Assembly (NCBI GenBank): GCA_035477395.1
Contig: DATIKQ010000120.1
Coordinates: forward strand, 46,137 to 110,136
Direction: 5' to 3'
DNA: 64,000 bases
Source: SZUA-318 sp035477395
GTDB taxonomy: Bacteria; Gemmatimonadota; Gemmatimonadetes; Longimicrobiales; Gaopeijiaceae
The notes under the pieces are model-generated. The model was not told where the DNA came from. It saw nothing but the letters and a program-made list of their open reading frames with translations, and did no database searches. Of this stretch, positions 35,787-45,052 are shown in pieces. The position numbers and the translations under genes are program-made. Numbering within the stretch: position 1 is the first letter of the stretch; each line of letters starts with the position of its first letter.

Positions 35787-36260
35787 ATGAAGAGCTCCCT
35801 CGGTGCCGACTTCGCCCACATCGTGGGCCGCGACCTGGACGCCCTGGCCGCACAGCTGGCCCGCTACCCCGACGACGCTTCGCTCTGGCGGGTGGCGGGG
35901 ACGGTCACGAACGCCCCGGGGAACCTGGTCCTGCACGTCGTGGGGAACCTGCGGCACTATGTGGGAGGCGTGCTCGGGCGCTCCGGCTACGTGCGCCGGC
36001 GCGACGAGGAGTTCTCCCGGCGAGGCCTGACCCGCGACGAGCTCGTGGGGCTGGTGCGCTCCTGCGGCGCGGAGGTGGTCCCCGTGCTCGCCGGGCTCTC
36101 CGAGGAGGTGCTGGCCGGCGCGTATCCCGGGGAGCTCCCGCCGTCCATTCGGGGCGCCACGACGCGGCGCTTCCTGCTCCACCTCTCCGGGCACCTCATG
36201 TGGCACCTGGGGCAGGTGGACTACCACCGGCGGCTGGTCGCCGAGGCAGGGCCATCCTAG
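35787..36260 (+). CDS. DinB/YfiT-like four-helix protein
   Basis: A 157-residue protein with three metal-ligand-like His positions of the DinB fold: H in V-L-H-V-V-G-N-L-R-H (near residue 50) and two in the C-terminal L-L-H-L-S-G-H-L-M-W-H-L-G-Q segment. Members include thiol-dependent transferases, for example the bacillithiol S-transferase group, which is of interest because bshA lies in this window. No specific role can be assigned. GGAGGTGGAGG precedes the ATG. Confidence 0.78.
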   Translation: MKSSLGADFAHIVGRDLDALAAQLARYPDDASLWRVAGTVTNAPGNLVLHVVGNLRHYVGGVLGRSGYVRRRDEEFSRRGLTRDELVGLVRSCGAEVVPVLAGLSEEVLAGAYPGELPPSIRGATTRRFLLHLSGHLMWHLGQVDYHRRLVAEAGPS

Positions 36261-36386
36261 CCGTCCTCGGGGGTCGGGTCGCGCCGGCGAAACCCGATCC
36301 CCACGCCCGCTCGTAGGGCGGGACGGGTGGGGCTCCTGGGATCCGCAAGCTTCCCTTTTGGCGGTTGCGCCCGTCCAAGCATCAGA

Positions 36387-36424
36387 TGAGCCGAGATTCC
36401 ACGCTTGAGCCGAGATTCCACGCT
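36387..36424 (+). repeat. Perfect tandem 19-bp direct repeat upstream of the export operon
   Basis: Two adjacent identical copies (36387-36405 and 36406-36424), each starting TGAGCCGAGATT and ending CCACGCT, lie 22 bp before the tolC-like ATG at 36446. Tandem 19-bp copies put binding faces about two helical turns apart, so they could be regulator sites. A replication-slippage duplication is the simple alternative. Confidence 0.85.
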
Positions 36425-36445
36425 GGGCAGGGGAAGGCGAGGACC

Positions 36446-37957
36446 ATGACGAGAACGAGGGAAGCGCGGGGCCTGCATCGGGTCGCCGCCCTGGCGCTGG
36501 GCCTGGTGGCCGCCGCCGCTGCGGCGGCGTCGGCCCAGGAGGCGCCGCCCAGCCTGACGCTGGACGAGGCCATCCGCCTCGCGAAGGACTTCAACCCCAC
36601 GTACCAGAGTACCCGCAACGACCGCTCGGCCGCCGACTGGCGCCTGCGCGAGGCGTACTCCGGATTCCTTCCCACCGCGAACGCCAACTCGAGCTTCAGC
36701 TGGGTCGAGGGCGGCGCGCAGCGCTTCGGCACGGTGGACCTGGGCACGTCGGGCACGGACTGGTACCAGTCCTACTACAACCTGAGCGTCAACTGGACGC
36801 TGGACGGGAACACCGTGTTCGGTGTCCCGGCGGCCCGGGCCAACCGGCAGGCGGTGGACGCCCGCATCACGGCGGCGGAGTTCGATCTCGAGTCGCAGGT
36901 GGCCCTGCAGTACATGGCGGTCCTGCGCGCGCAGGACGGTGTCGGGGTGGCCCAGCGGCAGCTCGAGCGCGCGGGGCAGAACCTTCAGATCGTGCGTTCA
37001 CGCGTGTCGTCGGGGGCCGCGGCCGGGACCGACGGGAAGCAGGCCGAGGTCGATCATGGGCGGGCCGAGGTGGGGCTCATCCAGGCGCAGCGCCAGTACC
37101 GCGAGGGGATGGCGCTCCTGGCCGAGCGCCTCGGCACCAACCTCGGGGCCGACACCCGCCTCTCCAGCGCGTTCCCCGTGTTCCAGCCCGGCTGGGACCG
37201 CGACGAGCTCATGGCCATGGCGATGGGCTCGCACCCGTCGCTGCGCGCCTATGAGGCGCAGGAGCGGGCCGCGGGCGCCACGGCGAAGCAGGTGGCCAGC
37301 CAGTACTTCCCGTCCTTCTCGGTGACGGGCCGCATGCAGGGCGCCGCCCAGGAGGCGACGAATCGGGACTTCGTCCTGGGGCAGGTGAAGGGGTCGCTGG
37401 CCCAGGCCGCCTCCGACTGCCAGTTCGGGAACGCCCTCCTCGCGGGGGTCCCAGGGCTCCCGGGCAAGGCGGAAGATTGTGGGAGGTACGCCTATGACGA
37501 TGCCTTCGGCGCCGCCGCCCTGGCGCAGAACAACGCCTTCCCCTTCAACTTCACCAAGCTCCCTCTCCAGCTCACTCTCCAGGTCTCGGTGCCGATCTTC
37601 ACCGGGTTCTCCCGCCAGCGTCAGGTGTCGGAGGCGTTCAACCAGGCCGAGGACGCCAAGCACGACAGGCGCGCCGAGGAGCTCCGGCTGCGCACCGCCG
37701 TCACCCAGGCCTTCGACGCGCTGTCCGCGGCGCACCAGGTGGTGCGCCTGGAGGAACGGAACCGGAGCCTCGCCGAGGAACAGCTCCAGATGCAGCAGCG
37801 CCGCTACGCCCTGGGCGCCGCCGCGCTCCTCGAGCTCCTCGACGCCCAGACCAGCCTCACCACGGCGGATCAGGCCTACCTGAACGCCGTCTACGACTTC
37901 CACTGGAACCTGATCCGGCTGGAGGCCGCGGTGGGCCGCCCGCTGCGTCCCGAGTAG
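36446..37957 (+). CDS. TolC-family outer membrane protein (second)
   Basis: The 503-residue protein has a signal peptide ending at S-A-Q-E (near residue 31) and two efflux-protein repeats, opening with L-T-L-D-E-A-I-R-L-A-K-D-F-N-P. The last helices contain Q-R-R-Y-A-L-G-A-A-A-L-L-E-L-L-D. Residues about 315-350 form an insert with two Cys (S-D-C-Q and E-D-C-G) that could form a disulphide. It forms an operon with the adaptor and ABC ATPase. The ATG at 36446 is chosen for the signal peptide. Confidence 0.9.
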   Translation: MTRTREARGLHRVAALALGLVAAAAAAASAQEAPPSLTLDEAIRLAKDFNPTYQSTRNDRSAADWRLREAYSGFLPTANANSSFSWVEGGAQRFGTVDLGTSGTDWYQSYYNLSVNWTLDGNTVFGVPAARANRQAVDARITAAEFDLESQVALQYMAVLRAQDGVGVAQRQLERAGQNLQIVRSRVSSGAAAGTDGKQAEVDHGRAEVGLIQAQRQYREGMALLAERLGTNLGADTRLSSAFPVFQPGWDRDELMAMAMGSHPSLRAYEAQERAAGATAKQVASQYFPSFSVTGRMQGAAQEATNRDFVLGQVKGSLAQAASDCQFGNALLAGVPGLPGKAEDCGRYAYDDAFGAAALAQNNAFPFNFTKLPLQLTLQVSVPIFTGFSRQRQVSEAFNQAEDAKHDRRAEELRLRTAVTQAFDALSAAHQVVRLEERNRSLAEEQLQMQQRRYALGAAALLELLDAQTSLTTADQAYLNAVYDFHWNLIRLEAAVGRPLRPE

Positions 37958-38000
37958 CGACGCACCCCGCCATCCGGCTCACCCCGAAAGGACCCCTATC

Positions 38001-39266
38001 GTGGACATCATTCGCGACACCAAGCCCCAGAAGAAGAGGAAGCGGATCTACTGGATCACCGGAGCCGTGGTGGGCCTCGTCGTGATCACCGTGCTCATCC
38101 GGCAGCTCCCGAGCGCCGCTCCCAGCGTGGAGGCCGCCACGGTGTGGCGGGACACGGTGGAGCAGGGGACCATGGTGCGTCAGGTGCGCGGGCCGGGGAC
38201 GCTGATCCCCGAGCAGATGCGCTGGATCACCGCCGTGACCGCGGGCCGGATCGAGCAGATCCTCTCCCTGCCTGGGACCGAGGTCAGCGCCGGGGACCTC
38301 ATCATGCGCATGAGCAATCCGGATGTGGACATGCAGCTCCTGCAGGCGCAGCAGCAGCTCTCCCAGGCGCAGGCGGCGCTGGCCCAGTTGCGCACGTCGC
38401 TCCAGACCGGCGAGCTCACCCAGCGCGGGACCGTGGCCACGGTGCGCACGCAGTTCCTCGACACCAAGCGCGTCTACGAGACCAACCAGAAGCTCTTCGA
38501 TGAGAACCCGGACCTGGTGGCACGCGCCGACCTGGACCGGTCGCGCGAGAGCATGGAGGAGCTCCAGACCCGGCTGAAGATCGAGGAGGACCGCCTTGGG
38601 GTCATGGAGAGGACGGTGCAGGAGCAGCTCGACGCCCAGCTCGAGCAGATCGAGCGGCTCAAGGACCTCGTGCAGTTCAACCAGGACCGGCTGGGCTCCA
38701 TGCAGGTGCGCGTGCCCGTGGCCGGCGTGCTGGCACCCCTGGACATCCCCCTCCAGGAGGGGCAGTGGGTGCAGTCGGGGCAGCAGCTCTCCCGGGTGGT
38801 GGTGCCGGGCCGGCTGAAGGCGGAGATCCGCATCCCCCAGACCCAGGCCCAGGACATCGTGGTGGGCCAGCAGGCGCTCATCGACACCCGTACAGACACC
38901 ATCGTCGGCCAGGTCGTGCGCATCGATCCCGCCGTGCGGAGCGGAACCGTCACCATCGACGTGGCGCTTCCTCCGGACCTCCCGCCCTCCGCCAGGCCCG
39001 ACCTGAGCGTGGACGGCAACGTCATCATCGAGCGCCTGGACGACGTGGTCTACGTCGGCCGCCCCAGCTTCGGCCAGGCCAACCAACAGGTGAGCATCTT
39101 CCGCGTCACCCCCGACGGCGGATACGCCGAACGGGTCACCGTGCGCCTGGGCGCGAGCTCGGTGAACGAGATCGAGGTGCTGGAGGGGCTGAAGCCCGGC
39201 GACGTGGTGATCCTGTCCGACATGTCCCAGTGGGACGGCTTCGATCGGGTGAGGCTGAGAAACTGA
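38001..39266 (+). CDS. HlyD/MacA-like periplasmic adaptor
   Basis: The 421-residue protein has a single N-terminal membrane anchor (residues 17-33) preceded by a Lys/Arg-rich stretch. A lipoyl half-motif (G-T-E-V-S-A-G-D-L-I-M-R-M) is followed by a long coiled-coil hairpin (residues about 110-230). The second half V-R-V-P-V-A-G-V-L-A-P-L and the beta domains follow. The build is that of ABC-type exporters (MacA/HlyD). It starts with GTG 43 bp after tolC, and its stop overlaps the ATPase start. Confidence 0.88.
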   Translation: MDIIRDTKPQKKRKRIYWITGAVVGLVVITVLIRQLPSAAPSVEAATVWRDTVEQGTMVRQVRGPGTLIPEQMRWITAVTAGRIEQILSLPGTEVSAGDLIMRMSNPDVDMQLLQAQQQLSQAQAALAQLRTSLQTGELTQRGTVATVRTQFLDTKRVYETNQKLFDENPDLVARADLDRSRESMEELQTRLKIEEDRLGVMERTVQEQLDAQLEQIERLKDLVQFNQDRLGSMQVRVPVAGVLAPLDIPLQEGQWVQSGQQLSRVVVPGRLKAEIRIPQTQAQDIVVGQQALIDTRTDTIVGQVVRIDPAVRSGTVTIDVALPPDLPPSARPDLSVDGNVIIERLDDVVYVGRPSFGQANQQVSIFRVTPDGGYAERVTVRLGASSVNEIEVLEGLKPGDVVILSDMSQWDGFDRVRLRN

Positions 39267-39931
39267 TGATCAAGCTCCGCAACCTCGAGAAGTCCTTCCG
39301 CACCGGCGCGGGAGAGACCTTCGTGCTCCGGCGCATCGACGTGGACATCGCGCAGGGGGAGTTCGTCACGATCATGGGTCCCTCGGGAGCGGGGAAGACC
39401 ACGCTCCTCTCCATCCTGGGGATGCTGGACGGGGACTGGCGCGGGGAGTACTGGCTCCACGGTGAGGCCGTGCACGCCATGAAGCCACGCGCCCGGATCG
39501 AGCTGAACAAGCGCTACGTCGGCTTCGTGTTCCAGCAGTACCACCTCCTCGACGACCTGACGGTCTACGAGAACCTGGAGATCCCGCTCTCCTACCGGAA
39601 CGTGAAGCGGAAGGACCGGGAGGCCATCGTCGCCGACGCCCTCGACCGCTTTCAGATCGTGGGGAAGAAGGACCTCTACCCCAACCAGCTCTCCGGGGGA
39701 CAGCAGCAGCTCGTCGCGGTGGCGCGCGCCGTCATCGCCGAGCCCACGGTGATCCTGGCGGACGAGCCCACGGGAAGCCTCCACTCCAGCCAGGGGCGGA
39801 TGATCATGGACCTTCTGGCGCGCCTCAACCGCGAGGGGACCACCATCATCCAGGTGACCCACAACGAGGAGTACGCGAAGGTGGGGAACCGGATCATCCA
39901 GCTCCGCGACGGCTGGATCGTGGACGCGTGA
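39266..39931 (+). CDS. ABC transporter ATP-binding protein, MacB/LolD-like
   Basis: A 221-residue nucleotide-binding protein with Walker A G-P-S-G-A-G-K-T-T (residues 38-46), Q-loop F-V-F-Q-Q-Y-H-L, signature L-S-G-G-Q-Q-Q near residue 144, Walker B V-I-L-A-D-E-P and the H-loop His in V-T-H-N-E-E. The D-loop reads S-L-H-S, where LolD/MacB proteins usually have L-D. The ATG overlaps the adaptor stop (TGATG). No permease gene follows: the next gene is on the opposite strand. Confidence 0.92.
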   Translation: MIKLRNLEKSFRTGAGETFVLRRIDVDIAQGEFVTIMGPSGAGKTTLLSILGMLDGDWRGEYWLHGEAVHAMKPRARIELNKRYVGFVFQQYHLLDDLTVYENLEIPLSYRNVKRKDREAIVADALDRFQIVGKKDLYPNQLSGGQQQLVAVARAVIAEPTVILADEPTGSLHSSQGRMIMDLLARLNREGTTIIQVTHNEEYAKVGNRIIQLRDGWIVDA

Positions 39932-39964
39932 GGTGCTGCAGGGGAACTGGCCGCTGAGCGCGGG

Positions 39965-40363
39965 TCAGCTCCCGCCCGCCTCCACCGTCACCGGGCGCTC
40001 CACTTCCATCCAGCGCCGGTCCGTGGTCTCCACCCGCGCCCGCAGGACCCAGTTCCCGGCCACCTCGAAGCGGAACTCCGGGGACAGGTAGAGCCCCGCG
40101 CCCTGGCCTCGCGCGGTGTCCACGACGAGCTCCACGCCGTCCCGGATCCCCGTGACGACGACGGTGGCGCCGTTCTCGGGGGTCCAGTCCACGTCGGCCA
40201 CTTCCAGCCGCACCGCGGCCATCCCCACACGTGGGGGCGAGGGCTCGAAGCTCCACTTCACCTGGAGGTCGGCGTCGCCGGTTCTGGCCTCGCCGCCGCA
40301 CCCGAGAACGAGGGCGCCGGCCGCGACCGCGACGGTGGCGAGAGGACGGAGGGTGCGGCGCAA
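39965..40363 (-). CDS. YtkA/FixH-like lipoprotein
   Basis: A 132-residue protein with a lipoprotein signal (V-L-G-C, Cys near residue 20). A single immunoglobulin-like domain contains V-K-W-S-F-E-P-S-P-P-R-V-G, P-E-F-R-F-E-V-A-G-N-W and V-E-R-P-V-T-V, resembling YtkA/FixH domains found near copper and cytochrome oxidase genes. The TTG start at 40363 is preferred because AGGAG lies 7 bp before it; a much longer upstream frame is Pro/Arg-rich and overlaps the sigma-factor promoter region. Confidence 0.6.
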   Translation of the reverse strand: MRRTLRPLATVAVAAGALVLGCGGEARTGDADLQVKWSFEPSPPRVGMAAVRLEVADVDWTPENGATVVVTGIRDGVELVVDTARGQGAGLYLSPEFRFEVAGNWVLRARVETTDRRWMEVERPVTVEAGGS

Positions 40364-40464
40364 GGCTCGGCTCCTGGGGACGGGGGCGGGGACCTGGGCG
40401 GGGGGCCAAGCTAGCGGAGGCGGGCGAGGCGACGCCACCGTGTGAGCACGCAACCGTTCCCGGA

Positions 40465-41064
40465 ATGGTCGTGTCCCAGGATACGGAAGAGGGAGTCCAC
40501 GGCGATCCAACGAGCTCTTCTTTGACAGACATGGACGTGGTGGGGCGGGCGCAGGGCGGCGATCAGGCGGCGTTCCGCGCCCTCTATGACGCGAACGTGG
40601 ACCGGATCTACCGGCTCATGTACCGCATGGCGGGCGAGGACCACCTGGCCCGGGACTTCACGCAGGAGGCCTTCCTGCGTGCCTGGCAGCGCCTCGACCA
40701 GTTCCGCGGGAACGCGGCGTTCTCCACCTGGCTCCACGCCATCGCGGTTTCCGTGGGCCTGAACGGGCTGAGGAAGGTGGATCGCCACCGCAGGCGGGAG
40801 CGCTCGCTGGAGGACGCCGCCCCCGTGGCGGTGGGACGCCGGGAGCTGGACGTGGGCGCGCGGGAGCGGTTGGCGGAAGCGGTCGACGGCCTCCCCGAGA
40901 TCTACCGGACGGTGCTGTTGATGCACGACCTGGAGGGGTACGGACACGGCGACATCGCCGGCATCCTCGGCGTCCCGGAAGGGACCTCCAAGGCCCGGCT
41001 GTCCCGGGCCCGGGAGAAGCTGAGGGCAACGCTGGGCGATGCCATGAAGGAGTATGTGGGATGA
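40465..41064 (+). CDS. ECF-family RNA polymerase sigma factor
   Basis: The 199-residue sigma factor has region 2 (A-F-R-A-L-Y-D-A-N-V-D-R-I-Y-R-L, then F-L-R-A-W-Q-R-L-D-Q-F) and region 4 with G-D-I-A-G-I-L-G-V-P-E-G-T-S-K-A-R-L-S-R-A as the -35-binding helix-turn-helix. No region 3 is present, as expected for ECF factors. The ATG at 40465 gives a typical length; 40531 is possible. Its stop overlaps the next start (ATGA), the classic arrangement with a cognate anti-sigma factor. Confidence 0.92.
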   Translation: MVVSQDTEEGVHGDPTSSSLTDMDVVGRAQGGDQAAFRALYDANVDRIYRLMYRMAGEDHLARDFTQEAFLRAWQRLDQFRGNAAFSTWLHAIAVSVGLNGLRKVDRHRRRERSLEDAAPVAVGRRELDVGARERLAEAVDGLPEIYRTVLLMHDLEGYGHGDIAGILGVPEGTSKARLSRAREKLRATLGDAMKEYVG

Positions 41065-41726
41065 GCGAAGAGCGCACGGACGAGCTGACCCGCCTCCTGC
41101 GGGAGGAGTACAACGCGCCCCCGGAGGCACCGCGGGACGAGATGTGGAGCGCCATCCAGGCGCGCCTCGAGGCTCGGGAATCCGGGGTGGTCTCCCTGGA
41201 CCAGGCACGGAGCCGGCGCGCGGCACGCTTGCGCGCCCCGTTGGCCTGGGCGGCGGCCGCGGCGGCGGTCCTGGTGCTGGGGGTCGGGATCGGGCGGATG
41301 ACCGCGCCGACGGCGCCTCCGGTGGCCGAGGCTCCGGCCGGGGCGACGGGGGGCGCCGACCCAGGCATCCTGCGCCTGGCGGCGGTGGAGCACCTGGGGC
41401 GCACGGAGGCCCTGCTCCGCATGGTGCGAGCCGACGGGGCGAGCGGGTGGGTGGATCCGGCGGTGGGGACGTGGGCGCGCTCGCTCCTCACGGAGACCCG
41501 TCTCCTCATGGACGCGCGACAGGAGCAGGACCCTGCGATGGAGGAGCTCCTGGAGGACCTGGAGCTGGTGCTCGTGCAGATCGTGGGCGTGACGGAGGCG
41601 GCGGGGGGAGACCAGGGGCGGGCTCGCGAGGAGCTCATCCTGACGCTGGACGGAATGGAGCGACGTGAAGTCCTGTCCCGCATCCAGGCGGTGGTGCCGC
41701 CCGGTGCGGGGCTGGCCGGGACCTGA
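41061..41726 (+). CDS. Probable anti-sigma factor, single-pass membrane protein
   Basis: A 221-residue protein with a cytosolic N-terminal 50 residues, one membrane span (about residues 58-78, A-W-A-A-A-A-A-A-V-L-V-L-G-V) and a helical periplasmic part. I see no H-x3-C-x2-C zinc motif, so it is not a ZAS-type anti-sigma. The role is inferred from the 4-bp overlap with the ECF gene and from the topology. The helical exterior contains long E/L-rich stretches. Confidence 0.6.
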   Translation: MSEERTDELTRLLREEYNAPPEAPRDEMWSAIQARLEARESGVVSLDQARSRRAARLRAPLAWAAAAAAVLVLGVGIGRMTAPTAPPVAEAPAGATGGADPGILRLAAVEHLGRTEALLRMVRADGASGWVDPAVGTWARSLLTETRLLMDARQEQDPAMEELLEDLELVLVQIVGVTEAAGGDQGRAREELILTLDGMERREVLSRIQAVVPPGAGLAGT

Positions 41727-41741
41727 CAGGAGATGGAACCC

Positions 41742-43174
<1,433 letters not shown>

Positions 43175-43178
<4 letters not shown>

Positions 43179-43954
43179 GGCACGGTGCGGCGCTGCTGGC
43201 CCTCGCCCTGCTGGCGACCCCGGTGGGGGCCCTCGGGCAGGGGCTGGCCGAGCGGATCACCGGCGGGGGTGACGGGGTGGTGCGGATGAGCTTCCCGGCG
43301 CGGCCGGGGGTGGAGATCTGCGATCAGGGGATCCGCCTCTTCGGGGAGCGGAAAGGGCGTTCGGGGACGGGGTGGCGGGAGCAGGCCTGCGCCCCGGGGC
43401 CCGTGGTGGTCGAGGTCCTGGTGCGGGGCGGGGAGGTCCGCGACGTGGAGCTCCTGAGCCGCGGCGACCCGCGGGCTCCGGGCGCGCGCGACCTGGCGAC
43501 CGTGGGTGCGTCCGAGGCCGTGGCGTTCCTGCTGGCGTCGGCCCGCGGCGGCGCGGGCGGCCGGGGCGTGGAGGAGGCCGTCCTTCCCGCGATGATGGCC
43601 GACGCGCGGGAGGTGTGGCGGGAAGTCCTGGCCATCGCCGAGGATGGGCGTGTGGGCGCGGACGTGCGCCGCACGTCGCTGTTCTGGCTAGGCCAGGAGG
43701 CCGCGGAGGCGGCCACGGCGGGGCTGGCGGGGGTCGCCGCGGACGAGGGCGAGGACCAGGAGGTACGCACCGCCGCGATCTTCGCCCTCTCCCGCCGGCC
43801 CGAGGCGGAGGGCGTGCCCATCCTGATGGAGCTCGCCCGCACGGCCCGGGAGCCGGCCACGCGCAGGGCGGCATTCTTCTGGCTCGCCCAGTCCCGTGAC
43901 GAGCGCGTGGCCCCCTTCTTCCGGAGCGTGCTCCTGGGCAACCGCGGCGGCTAG
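43175..43954 (+). CDS. Second exported HEAT-repeat protein, related to the upstream one
   Basis: The 259-residue protein has a signal peptide ending near G-A-L-G-Q. An unrelated domain of about 110 residues contains two Cys (I-C-D-Q and Q-A-C-A). Three C-terminal HEAT repeats share the upstream gene's pattern (S-L-F-W-L-G-Q, A-I-F-A-L-S-R, A-F-F-W-L-A-Q). The ATG overlaps the previous stop by 4 bp. The shared repeat code suggests the two proteins bind the same or similar partners. Confidence 0.75.
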
Positions 43955-44098
43955 GCGCCGCCCCGCTCGATGTGTCCGGGAATGCCCCTGCCGGGCTGAA
44001 AACAGGTGTTCCGGGTTCGTGGCGCGGGTGCGGCGGGCGCGTTACCTTGCTAACGACTCGAGTCCTGCCCCCGCTGCCCACCGCACGGTGCCCCGGCG

Positions 44099-45052
44099 GT
44101 GGGCAGTGTAAGGGTGTCTTCAACTCCCAGACGTCGGCGGAGGCCCTTGCGCCAGCGGCCCATCAAGGTCCTGTTGGTCGAATCCGATCGCGAGTTCCTC
44201 GAGGAGCTGCGCGAGCGGCTGGGCGAGGTGCGTTCGGGCTCCGGGATCGAGTTGGACTGGGCCGGGAGCGTGAGCGAGGCCCTCGCGCGGATGAACGAGG
44301 GCGGCATCGACCTGGTCCTCCTGGACCTGGAGCTCCCGGACAGCCACGGCATGGTGACCTTCGAGCGCACCTACGCCTTCGCCCCCGACACCCCGGTCAT
44401 CGTGCTCACCCAGGAGGACGACGAGAGCCTGGCCATGAGCACCGTGCAGGGGGGCGCCCAGGACTACCTGATCAAGCACGAGCTCACGGGAGGCCTCCTG
44501 GCCCGCTCCGTGCGCCACGCCATCGAGCGGCATCGCCTGCTGTCCGCGCTGCGCTCCCTCTCCCTCATCGACGACCTGACCCAGCTCTACAACCGCCGGG
44601 GGTTCGCCGACCTGGGCGAGTGGTACCTGAAGCTGGCCCGACGCACGTCGCGGGGCGTCACCATCGTGTTTCTGGACCTGGACCGGTTCAAGACCATCAA
44701 CGACTCGCTGGGCCACCACGTCGGGGACCGGGCGCTGATCAAGGTGGCCGAGATCCTGCGGGCTACCTTCCGCCGCTCGGACATCATCGGCCGCCTGGGC
44801 GGCGACGAGTTCGCCGTGCTCGCCCTGGAGGCGTCGGGGGAGAGCTCGGAGCTGCTGCTCGAGCGGCTGCGCGACCGATTCCGGGAGTTCAACCAGAGCA
44901 GCCGTGAGCCCTACCAGCTCTCGGTGAGCATCGGCATGGCGCGCCACGACGGGGACATGCGCCTGCGCCTCGAGGATCTGCTCTCAGAGGCGGACAATGC
45001 CATGTATGAGGAGAAACGTTCCAAGCGTCGGACGCTGGCGAGGGGTGGATGA
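44099..45052 (+). CDS. Response regulator with GGDEF output (diguanylate cyclase)
   Basis: The 317-residue protein has a receiver domain (residues about 22-140, phosphoacceptor Asp in L-L-D-L-E-L-P-D near residue 77) and a GGDEF domain. The active site is intact (R-L-G-G-D-E-F near residue 235), and the inhibitory I-site R-x-x-D lies five residues upstream, so product-inhibited c-di-GMP synthesis is expected. Start choice is uncertain (GTG 44099, GTG 44114 or TTG 44147 behind GGAGG). It overlaps the next gene by 4 bp (ATGA). Confidence 0.92.
   Translation: MGSVRVSSTPRRRRRPLRQRPIKVLLVESDREFLEELRERLGEVRSGSGIELDWAGSVSEALARMNEGGIDLVLLDLELPDSHGMVTFERTYAFAPDTPVIVLTQEDDESLAMSTVQGGAQDYLIKHELTGGLLARSVRHAIERHRLLSALRSLSLIDDLTQLYNRRGFADLGEWYLKLARRTSRGVTIVFLDLDRFKTINDSLGHHVGDRALIKVAEILRATFRRSDIIGRLGGDEFAVLALEASGESSELLLERLRDRFREFNQSSREPYQLSVSIGMARHDGDMRLRLEDLLSEADNAMYEEKRSKRRTLARGG

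Noticed and set aside
39965..40510. A longer 181-codon version of the YtkA-like protein
   Set aside because: The first 49 codons are Pro/Arg-rich, lack a Shine-Dalgarno and bury the lipoprotein signal; the TTG at 40363 has AGGAG at good spacing.
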